Shown here in pieces: positions 43,623-51,159 of a stretch of 64,000 bases of DNA (positions are counted from its first letter, which is position 1; every line of letters begins with the position of its first letter). Origin of the DNA: Pantoea sp. Cy-639. GTDB taxonomy: Bacteria; Pseudomonadota; Gammaproteobacteria; Pseudomonadales; Pseudomonadaceae. The notes beneath the pieces were generated by a model. It had not been told where the DNA came from, searched no databases, and saw nothing but the letters and a program-made list of their open reading frames with translations. The stretch spans positions 62,001 through 126,000 of the forward strand of contig NZ_VWXI01000006.1 of the NCBI RefSeq assembly GCF_011752525.1, written 5' to 3'. Position numbers and translations under genes: made by a program.

Positions 43623-44957
43623 ATGTCCTGGAACAATCGCGTGGTCTGGTCGGAAGGGATGTTCATCACCACCCAGCACTTCCAGCAGCACGACCGCTAC
43701 CTGGAGAATTTCGTCGATGCCCGCAGCCGGCCGCTGAGCCCGGCTGCCTGGGGGTTCTCCGAACTGCTGATCGACCAGGGCCTGCTGGCCCAGGGCAAGC
43801 TGGCAATCCTCAGTGCCCGTGGCCTGTTGCCCGATGGCACGCCGTTCGACATTCCCCGGGATGACCTGCCACCGGCACCGCTGGAAATCCCCGACGACCT
43901 GCGTGACGGCGTGATTTACCTGGGCTTGCCGCTCAAGCGTGCCGGCGCCCGGGACACCGTCGACGACGGCGAGGCGCTGGGCAGCGCGCGCTACGTCAGC
44001 CGCATCAGCGAGGTGCGTGACGACAATGCGCCGTTCGAGAACCGCGCGCCCTTGGCCCTGGGCGGTCGCGCCTTGCGCCTGCTGCGGGCCGAGGACGGCC
44101 TGAGCGATTTCGCCGCCCTGGGCGTGGCGCGGATCCGCGAGAAGCGCGCCGACCGCGCCCTGGTGCTGGACGACAGCTATATCCCGCCCCTCCTGGACGT
44201 CAACGCCAGCCAGCTGTTGTCGGGCTTTCGCGGCGAACTGCTGGGCCTGCTGCACCAGCGTGGCGAGGCGTTGGCCGGACGCGTGGTCGCCTCGGCCAAC
44301 GGCGGCGCTTCGGAAATCGCCGACTTCATGCTGCTGCAACTGGTCAACCGTGCCCAGCCGCTGGTCGAGCACCTCAACCAGCTCGCCCCGCTGCATCCCG
44401 AGCGCCTGTACAGCGAACTGGTGGCCCTGGCCGGCGAGTTCGCCACCTTCACCCGCGACGGGCGGCGTCCGGAGAGCTTCCCGGTGTACCAGCACGACGA
44501 TCTGGCGGCGACCTTCGCCCCGGTGCTGGTCGCCCTGCGCGAGGCCCTGTCGATGCTGATCGACAGCAAGGCCGTGGCCATTCCTATTGTCGAGAAGGCC
44601 TATGGCATCCATGTCGCCATGCTTGCCGACCGCAGCCTGCTCGACAGCGCCAGCTTCATCCTGGTGGTGCGTGCCGATGTGCCGGGTGAAACCTTGCGCA
44701 GCCGTTTCGGCCAGCAGAGCAAGATCGGCTCGGTGGAGCACATCCGCGACCTGGTCAACCTGCAACTGCCCGGGATCGGTCTGCTGCCGCTGCCGGTGGC
44801 GCCACGGCAGATCCCGTACCACGCCGGCTCCACCTACTTCGAGTTGGACCGGGGCAGCGAGCACTGGAAACAGTTGCAGCACTCCGGTGGCTTCGCCTTC
44901 TACGTCGCCGGCGAGTTCCCCGGCCTGAACCTGGCCTTCTGGGCCATTCGAGGATAA
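43623..44957 (+). CDS. tssK: T6SS baseplate protein TssK
   Basis: A 444-residue protein starting MSWNNRVVWSEGMFITTQHF, a near-universal TssK opening. LLDVNASQLLSGFRGELLGL and FLVVRADVPGETLRSRFGQQ-like text (FILVVRADVPGE) follow, and the C-terminal part shows IPYHAGSTYFELDRGSEHWK. TssK trimers link the baseplate wedges to the membrane complex. It lies 15 bp after tssJ and 6 bp before tssL. Confidence 0.96.
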   Translation: MSWNNRVVWSEGMFITTQHFQQHDRYLENFVDARSRPLSPAAWGFSELLIDQGLLAQGKLAILSARGLLPDGTPFDIPRDDLPPAPLEIPDDLRDGVIYLGLPLKRAGARDTVDDGEALGSARYVSRISEVRDDNAPFENRAPLALGGRALRLLRAEDGLSDFAALGVARIREKRADRALVLDDSYIPPLLDVNASQLLSGFRGELLGLLHQRGEALAGRVVASANGGASEIADFMLLQLVNRAQPLVEHLNQLAPLHPERLYSELVALAGEFATFTRDGRRPESFPVYQHDDLAATFAPVLVALREALSMLIDSKAVAIPIVEKAYGIHVAMLADRSLLDSASFILVVRADVPGETLRSRFGQQSKIGSVEHIRDLVNLQLPGIGLLPLPVAPRQIPYHAGSTYFELDRGSEHWKQLQHSGGFAFYVAGEFPGLNLAFWAIRG

Positions 44958-44963
44958 GCCGCG

Positions 44964-46280
44964 ATGCTCCCGGACGACCCACAGGCCAGCGATCGTACCC
45001 AGTTCATGCCGCGCCCAGGTGGCCGAGCCCCGCAGACGGCCACGCCGGAGGGGGCTCCCCAGGCCATGGCCGCACCGTTGCAGGTTCCAGCCGAACCGTT
45101 GGCCGCGGGGCAGGCCGAGGGGCTGAACCCGCTGGAGCAGGCCGCCGGCCCGTTGCTGGCATTGCTCACCCGCCTGCGCAACACCATCGCCCATCCGGCG
45201 CCGGCCAGCCTGCGTGCCCAGTTGCTGGCATACCTGCGTCAGTTCGAGGCGCGCGCCGAGACGGCCGGGGTGCCGCGCAACGACGTGCTGCTGGCGCGCT
45301 ACGCGCTGTGCACCGCCCTTGACGAGGCGGTGCTCAGCACGCCGTGGGGCAGTGGCAGCGACTGGGGGCGGCAGAGCCTGCTGATTACCGTGCACAACGA
45401 GGCCTGGGGGGGCGAGAAAGTGTTCCAGTTGATGGAGCACTGCCTGCAGAGCCCGCGTGAGCGCCTGCACCTGCTGGAGTTGCTGTACCTGTGCACCAGC
45501 CTCGGTTTCGAGGGGCGCTATCGAGTGATGAACGGCGGGCGCGCGCAGCTCGAAGCGCTGCGCGAGCGCACCGCGGCGACCATTCGTGGCGCGCGCGGCG
45601 ACAGCGAGCGCGAGTTGTCGCCGCACTGGCGTGGCGCCGTCGTGAGCCGCGACCGCCTCGCCCAGTTCGTGCCGCCGTGGGTGGGCCTGGCGCTAGCCTT
45701 GGCGCTGCTGCTGCTGGTGCTGTTCGGCCTGCGCCTGAAACTGGCTGCCGACGCCGAGCCGGTGTTCCGCGGTATCCATGCCTTGGGTGAGATCCCGGTG
45801 CAGGCCATGGACCGCCCGGTGGTGCAGCCCAGGCATGTGGAACGCCCGCGCCTGGCAGGTTTCCTGGCAGAAGACATCAAGGCCGGGCGGGTCGCCGTGC
45901 AGGATGCGGTGGACCGCTCGGTGGTGACCATCCGTGGCGATGAACTGTTCGCCAGCGCCAGCGCCAGCATCAAGAGCGACTTCCAGCCGTTGATGCTGCG
46001 CATCGCCGAGGCCGTGGCCAAGGTCAAGGGCAACGTCAGGATCACGGGTCACAGTGACAACCAGCGCATCGCCACGATCCGCTTCCCTTCCAACTGGGCG
46101 TTGTCCCAGGCACGTGCCGAGGAGGTGAGAGACATCCTCGCCGCCCGCACCGGCCAGCCCGGGCGCTTCAGTGCCCAAGGCCTGAGCGACACCGAACCGC
46201 TGGCGTCGAACGACAGCCCCCAGGGCCGGGCGAAGAATCGCCGGGTCGAAATCACCGTGTTGGCGGAGGGCGTCGAGTGA
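44964..46280 (+). CDS. tssL: T6SS inner-membrane protein TssL with OmpA-like domain
   Basis: A 438-residue extended TssL. The cytoplasmic DotU-type domain spans about 55-200 (ALCTALDEAVLSTPWGSGSD, LLELLYLCTSLGFEGRY). A single membrane helix lies at about 235-258. The periplasmic C-terminus (about 300-438) is an OmpA-like peptidoglycan-binding domain (VRITGHSDNQRIATIRFPSN, NRRVEITVLAEG). With this domain TssL itself can anchor the complex to peptidoglycan. Its stop overlaps the tssM start (GTGA). Confidence 0.95.
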   Translation: MLPDDPQASDRTQFMPRPGGRAPQTATPEGAPQAMAAPLQVPAEPLAAGQAEGLNPLEQAAGPLLALLTRLRNTIAHPAPASLRAQLLAYLRQFEARAETAGVPRNDVLLARYALCTALDEAVLSTPWGSGSDWGRQSLLITVHNEAWGGEKVFQLMEHCLQSPRERLHLLELLYLCTSLGFEGRYRVMNGGRAQLEALRERTAATIRGARGDSERELSPHWRGAVVSRDRLAQFVPPWVGLALALALLLLVLFGLRLKLAADAEPVFRGIHALGEIPVQAMDRPVVQPRHVERPRLAGFLAEDIKAGRVAVQDAVDRSVVTIRGDELFASASASIKSDFQPLMLRIAEAVAKVKGNVRITGHSDNQRIATIRFPSNWALSQARAEEVRDILAARTGQPGRFSAQGLSDTEPLASNDSPQGRAKNRRVEITVLAEGVE

Positions 46281-49200
46281 AGGCGTTTTTCAGTGTTGTC
46301 GTGCGCTGGGTGATCCCGCTGCTGGGCCTGGTCGCCCTGAGCCTGATCATCTGGTTCGTAGGTCCCGTGCTGGACGTGTTGGTCCCGGCTGCGCCGCGCT
46401 GGACGCTGATCATCCTGCTGTTCGCGGTGTGGATCGCCTATCGCGCCTGGCGGCTCGTCCAGGCGCGCCGCCAGGCGGCGAAGGTGCTGCAGAGCCTGGC
46501 CGAGGAGACTGCGCCGGACCCTGCCGGGGTGGCTACCGCCGAGGAACTGGCGACCCTGCGCCAGCGCATGGACGAGGCCCTGGCGTTGCTGAAGAAGGCC
46601 CGCCTGGGCGGCGACGAGCGGCGGAACCTGTATGAGCTGCCGTGGTACGTGATCATCGGCCCACCCGGCTCGGGCAAGACCACCGCGCTGGTCAACTCCG
46701 GCCTGCACTTCCCGTTGGCGGCGCAGATGGGCGAGGGTGCCATCCGTGGTGTGGGGGGCACGCGCAATTGCGACTGGTGGTTCACCGACCAGGCGGTGCT
46801 GCTCGACACCGCCGGGCGCTATACCACCCAGGATAGCCATGCCCAGGTGGACAAGGCTGCCTGGCTGGGCTTTCTCGATCTGCTCAAGACCCAGCGCCCG
46901 CGTCGTCCGATCGACGGTGCGTTCATCGCCATCAGCCTGTCCGACCTGCTGCTGGGCAGCGACGCCGAACGGGCTGCCCACGCCGTGGCCATCCGCAAGC
47001 GGATCCAGGAACTGTACAGCCAACTGGGCGTGCGCTTCCCGATCTACCTGATGCTGACCAAGCTCGACCTGGTGCCGGGTTTCATGGAGTTCTTCGACAG
47101 CCTGGGCAAGGAAGAGCGTGCGCAGGTGTGGGGCATGACCTTCCCGCTCGATGACGGCCAGCAGGGCGGGGGCCCGCTGTCGCACTTCGGCGAGGAGTTC
47201 GGCCTGCTGGAGCAGCGCCTCAACCAGCGTCTGGTCGAGCGCTTGCAGCAGGAGCGCGATCCGGCGCGCCGTGACCTGGTCTACGGCTTCGTCCAGCAGT
47301 TCGCCGCCCTGCGTGGCAATCTGCAGGCCTTCCTCGAGGGTGTATTCAAGCCCAACGCCTTCGAGGACCGTGCGTTGTTGCGCGGCGTCTATTTCACCAG
47401 CGGCACCCAGGAAGGCAGCCCGATCGACCGCCTGATCGGCAGCATGGCCCAGAGCATGGGATTGGACCGGGCCCACCTGGCGCGACAGAACGGTGGCGGG
47501 CGCAGCTATTTCATCGAGCGGCTGTTCAGCGCAGTGGCCTTCGCCGAACGCGGCCTGGTCGGCAACAACCCCAAGGTCGAGCGCCGCCGTCGCTGGATCG
47601 CTCGCGGCGCCCTGGCCCTGAGTGTGGCGTTGGTGCTGGTGGTCGGTAGCCTCTGGACCCTGAGCTATCGTGCCAACCAGCAATACATCGGCGAAGTCGA
47701 CAGCCGTCTCAAGCCCCTGGGCAGGAGCGTGCAGGAACTGAGCCCGGCCCAGCGCAACGTGGTCGACGTGTTGCCGCTGCTCAACGCCGTGCGCCGCCTG
47801 GCCGGCGACCCGCCCGGCTGGGCCGAGGGGCTGGGCCTGTACCAGGGCGACATGCTCGAGGGCGAGTCCGCCAGCGTCTACCGCAAGCTGCTGATCGCCA
47901 TCTTCGCTCCGCGCCTGCTGACCCGTATCGAGGAGCAGCTCTACGCCGGGGGGCCGTCCGACTACCTGTACGAAGGCCTCAAGGCCTACCTGATGCTGGC
48001 CGACGGCGAGCACTACGATCCCGAGTTCATCAAGGCCTGGATCTCCCTCGACTGGGAGCGCAGCCTGCCGCGCGACCTGGCGCCGGACCTGCGCCAGGAC
48101 CTGGCACGGCACCTGGCGGCACTGTTCGACAAGCGCCCACCGAACGCCCGTCTGGATCAGCGCCTGATCGACGACACCCGTCGCCAGCTGCAGCAACTGC
48201 CGGTCGCCCAGCGCGTCTACGACCGGGTCAAGCGCCAGAAGTTGCCGGCCGGAGTCGACGACTTCCGTGTCAGCGAGGCTGGTGGCCGTGACGCTGCGCT
48301 GGTGTTCCGCTTCAAGAGCGGCAAGCCACTGAGCGAACCGTTGCCGGGGCTGTTCAGCGCCGAGGGTTATCGCAAGGCATTCCTGGCCGCCAGTCTGGCG
48401 CAAAGCACCACCCTGGCCGAAGAGCGCTGGGTGCTGGGCCGCGAAGCCAGCGAGTCGACCGATGCCAGGCGCCTGGCCGACGACGTGCTGCAGTTGTATT
48501 ACCAGGACTACATTCGCCAGTGGGATGCGCTGCTGGCCGACCTCGACTTCATGCCGATCACCAGTGTCGGCCAGGCTGCCGACGTGCTGCGGGTGTTGTC
48601 CGGGCCCACCTCGCCGATGAAGAAGCTGCTGCAGGCCGTGGCCAAGGAAACCGACCTGGCGCAGCCGACCTCCCTCGACAAGGTCCAGGCCAAGGTCGAG
48701 CAGACCGGCGTCGACCAGTTGCGCCAGCGCCTTGGCGGTTTGCTCGGCGACACGCCGCTGCCCGGTGACAGGCCGGCTGCGCGCCAGACCGATCCGGTCA
48801 CCGCGCACTTCGCCGAGATCGCCGCGCTGGTGGCGACCGGCGAAGGCCAGCCGGCGGCCATCGACGGCTTGCTGAACGACCTCAACGCCCTCTACGTGCA
48901 GGTCAGCGCGATGGTCGGGGCCAGTGGCGATGCGCTGCTGGGCGAGGCCAAGAACCAGGCCCAGGCCGCGGCGCAGCGGGTTGCACTGGGGGCCGCGCGT
49001 CAGCCCCAGGTGGTGCAGAACCTGGTGGGCTCGGTGCTGGGCGCGACCCACGGCATCGTCATGGGGGGGGTACGCAACCAGCTCAACGCGGCCTGGAGCA
49101 GCGAGGTGCTCAGCGTCTACCGCCAGTCCCTCAGCGGCCGCTACCCACTGGTGGCCGGCAGCGCGCGCGACGCCACGCTCGAGGACTTCGGCCAGTTCTT

Positions 49201-49783
49201 CGGGGTCGGCGGGGTGATGGACAACTACTTCCGCAAGTACCTGCAGCCCTACGTCAACACCTCGACCACGCCGTGGAGCTGGCAGCCGGGGGCGGCGCAG
49301 AAACTGGGTATCAGCAGCAGCGTGCTGTACACCTTCCAGCGCGCCGCGACCATCCGCGATGCGTTCTTTCGCAACAGCAGCGGCCTGCAGCCAGGGGTGC
49401 GTTTCGAGCTCAAACCGGTGGGGATGGATGCCTCCCTTACCCAGTTCCTGCTTGACCTCGACGGCCAGCAGGTCAGCTACGACCATGGCCCGAGCCGCCC
49501 GGTGTCGCTGCAGTGGCCGAACCCCAACAGCATCGGTGTGGTGCGCCTGTCGATCTCGCCAGCGGCGGCCAGCGGACGCTCCGGGTTGACCCTGGAAGGA
49601 CCGTGGGCCTGGTTCCGCCTGCTCGACCAGTCCGACCTGGTGGCAGGCAGCACGCCGGAGCGCTTCAACCTGCGCCTGCGGGTCGATGGCGCCAGCGTGT
49701 CCTACGAGCTGCGTGCCAGCAGTGCCTTCAACCCGTTCCGCAGCCGTGTGCTCAGCGGATTCAGTCTGCCGGAGCGCCTGTGA
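46277..49783 (+). CDS. tssM: T6SS inner-membrane protein TssM (IcmF)
   Basis: A 1168-residue protein with a GTG start. Two membrane helices are at about 10-30 and 42-58. A cytoplasmic GTPase-like domain has the Walker A motif GPPGSGKTTAL (about 128-138) and LLDTAGRY. A third helix is near 440-460. The rest is the large periplasmic domain ending FNPFRSRVLSGFSLPERL, which contacts TssJ. A run of eight G (49063-49070) lies within the coding sequence. It overlaps tssL and tagF by four bases each. Confidence 0.96.
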   Translation: MKAFFSVVVRWVIPLLGLVALSLIIWFVGPVLDVLVPAAPRWTLIILLFAVWIAYRAWRLVQARRQAAKVLQSLAEETAPDPAGVATAEELATLRQRMDEALALLKKARLGGDERRNLYELPWYVIIGPPGSGKTTALVNSGLHFPLAAQMGEGAIRGVGGTRNCDWWFTDQAVLLDTAGRYTTQDSHAQVDKAAWLGFLDLLKTQRPRRPIDGAFIAISLSDLLLGSDAERAAHAVAIRKRIQELYSQLGVRFPIYLMLTKLDLVPGFMEFFDSLGKEERAQVWGMTFPLDDGQQGGGPLSHFGEEFGLLEQRLNQRLVERLQQERDPARRDLVYGFVQQFAALRGNLQAFLEGVFKPNAFEDRALLRGVYFTSGTQEGSPIDRLIGSMAQSMGLDRAHLARQNGGGRSYFIERLFSAVAFAERGLVGNNPKVERRRRWIARGALALSVALVLVVGSLWTLSYRANQQYIGEVDSRLKPLGRSVQELSPAQRNVVDVLPLLNAVRRLAGDPPGWAEGLGLYQGDMLEGESASVYRKLLIAIFAPRLLTRIEEQLYAGGPSDYLYEGLKAYLMLADGEHYDPEFIKAWISLDWERSLPRDLAPDLRQDLARHLAALFDKRPPNARLDQRLIDDTRRQLQQLPVAQRVYDRVKRQKLPAGVDDFRVSEAGGRDAALVFRFKSGKPLSEPLPGLFSAEGYRKAFLAASLAQSTTLAEERWVLGREASESTDARRLADDVLQLYYQDYIRQWDALLADLDFMPITSVGQAADVLRVLSGPTSPMKKLLQAVAKETDLAQPTSLDKVQAKVEQTGVDQLRQRLGGLLGDTPLPGDRPAARQTDPVTAHFAEIAALVATGEGQPAAIDGLLNDLNALYVQVSAMVGASGDALLGEAKNQAQAAAQRVALGAARQPQVVQNLVGSVLGATHGIVMGGVRNQLNAAWSSEVLSVYRQSLSGRYPLVAGSARDATLEDFGQFFGVGGVMDNYFRKYLQPYVNTSTTPWSWQPGAAQKLGISSSVLYTFQRAATIRDAFFRNSSGLQPGVRFELKPVGMDASLTQFLLDLDGQQVSYDHGPSRPVSLQWPNPNSIGVVRLSISPAAASGRSGLTLEGPWAWFRLLDQSDLVAGSTPERFNLRLRVDGASVSYELRASSAFNPFRSRVLSGFSLPERL

Positions 49784-50436
49784 ACGACGTCGGCTTCTAC
49801 GGCAAGCTGGCTTGTCGCGGTGACTTCGTCAGCCGTGGCCTGCCAGGCAATTTCATCCAGCCCTGGGACCAGTGGCTGGCGGCGGGACTGCGCAGCAGCC
49901 AGCAGCACCTGGGCGAGCGCTGGCTCGAGGCCTACCTGACCAGCCCCTTGTGGCGCTTTGCCCTGGCACCGGGATTGTGCGGGCCGGACGCGGTGATCGG
50001 TGTGCTGATGCCGAGCATCGACCGGGTCGGGCGCTATTTCCCGCTGACCGTGGCCCAGGTGCTGGCGCCAGGGCAGCCGCTGGCGCCAGCGGTGGCAGGC
50101 GCGGACACCTGGTTCGAGGCAGTCGAGGCCGTGCTGCTGGCAACCCTCGAGCCAGGCGCTGACTTCGAGTCTTTCGCGGCAGCCTTGCCGGGGTTTCGTG
50201 TCGCTCGCCCGCTCCCCCAGGCGCCACGCATGACCCTGGGCGGCCTGCAGCGGCTGGATGCGACCACACCGGAGGGCCGTGGGTTGGCGCTGGCCGAGTG
50301 TGCCTGCGAGGGCATGAGCCTGTGGTGGGGCAGAGGCTCCGAACGCATTGCCCCGGGATTGATGCGCTGCGCGGGCCTGCCGCGCAGCGAGGATTTCGCC
50401 GGGTTTCTTCTGGGTAGCGAGGCAGGGATCGGATGA
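49780..50436 (+). CDS. tagF: T6SS post-translational repressor TagF
   Basis: From GTG 49780 (GTGA overlap with the tssM stop) the protein has 218 residues. It begins MNDVGFYGKLACRGDFVSRG, the classic TagF/DUF2094 opening, and has FIQPWDQWLAAGLRSSQQHL and GVLMPSIDRVGRYFPLTVAQ. TagF holds H1-type T6SS inactive, in P. aeruginosa by binding Fha. It is a stand-alone TagF, not fused to PppA, and overlaps pppA by four bases. Confidence 0.93.
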   Translation: MNDVGFYGKLACRGDFVSRGLPGNFIQPWDQWLAAGLRSSQQHLGERWLEAYLTSPLWRFALAPGLCGPDAVIGVLMPSIDRVGRYFPLTVAQVLAPGQPLAPAVAGADTWFEAVEAVLLATLEPGADFESFAAALPGFRVARPLPQAPRMTLGGLQRLDATTPEGRGLALAECACEGMSLWWGRGSERIAPGLMRCAGLPRSEDFAGFLLGSEAGIG

Positions 50437-51152
50437 CCGCCATGCATTACACCGCGGCCAGCTACAGCCATGTCGGCATGGTGCGCAAGATCAACGAGGA
50501 TGCCTGCCTGGAGTTGACCTGGGCCGGGTTGTGGGCCGTCGCCGACGGCATGGGTGGCCATGCGGCGGGCGACTACGTCAGCAGCCTGGCGGTAGACAGC
50601 CTGCGCAGCCTGCCCAGGCTCGACTCGCTGGACGAGTTCGCCGATGAGGTGCGTGATGGCCTCACCTGGGTCAACCGTACGGTCCGCGAAGAGACCGCAC
50701 GCCGTGGCGTGGCGATGATGGGCAGCACGGTAGTGGTGCTGGCGGCGCGCGGTGACCAGGCGATCGGCCTGTGGGCCGGCGACAGTCGCCTGTACCGCCT
50801 GCGCGAGGGCTGCATGGAGCGCCTGTCCCACGATCACAGCTATGTCCAGGAATTGCAGGACATCGGCCTGCTCGACGAGGCCGAGGCGCGGGTGCATCCA
50901 CGCGGCAACATCGTGACCCGCGCCATCGGCGTCGTCGATGACCTCGAACTGCAGGCCGTGGCCCTGCAGGTAAGGCCGGGCGACACCTATCTGCTGTGCA
51001 GCGACGGGCTGAACAAGACCGCCGAGGACCACGAGATCGCTGAGGTGCTTGGCCACACCGATCCCTACGAAGTGGTGCGCAGCCTGGTGCACCTGGGCCT
51101 GACCCGTGGTGCGCCGGACAACATCACCGCCGTGGTCGTGAAGGTGAGCTGA
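50433..51152 (+). CDS. pppA: PP2C-type phosphatase PppA
   Basis: A 239-residue Ser/Thr phosphatase of the PPM/PP2C family. Metal-binding motifs are WAVADGMGGHAAGD (D38) and GLWAGDSRLYRL, followed by HSYVQELQDIG, YLLCSDGLNK and PDNITAVVVKV. It removes the phosphate that PpkA places on Fha and so switches the T6SS off. It is encoded directly before the kinase, 7 bp apart. Confidence 0.95.
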   Translation: MTAMHYTAASYSHVGMVRKINEDACLELTWAGLWAVADGMGGHAAGDYVSSLAVDSLRSLPRLDSLDEFADEVRDGLTWVNRTVREETARRGVAMMGSTVVVLAARGDQAIGLWAGDSRLYRLREGCMERLSHDHSYVQELQDIGLLDEAEARVHPRGNIVTRAIGVVDDLELQAVALQVRPGDTYLLCSDGLNKTAEDHEIAEVLGHTDPYEVVRSLVHLGLTRGAPDNITAVVVKVS

Positions 51153-51159
51153 AGACACC

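Noticed and set aside
46049..49486. 1145-codon open frame on the minus strand
   Set aside because: It is antisense to tssL/tssM, which have clear domains and ribosome binding sites; this frame shows no motif.
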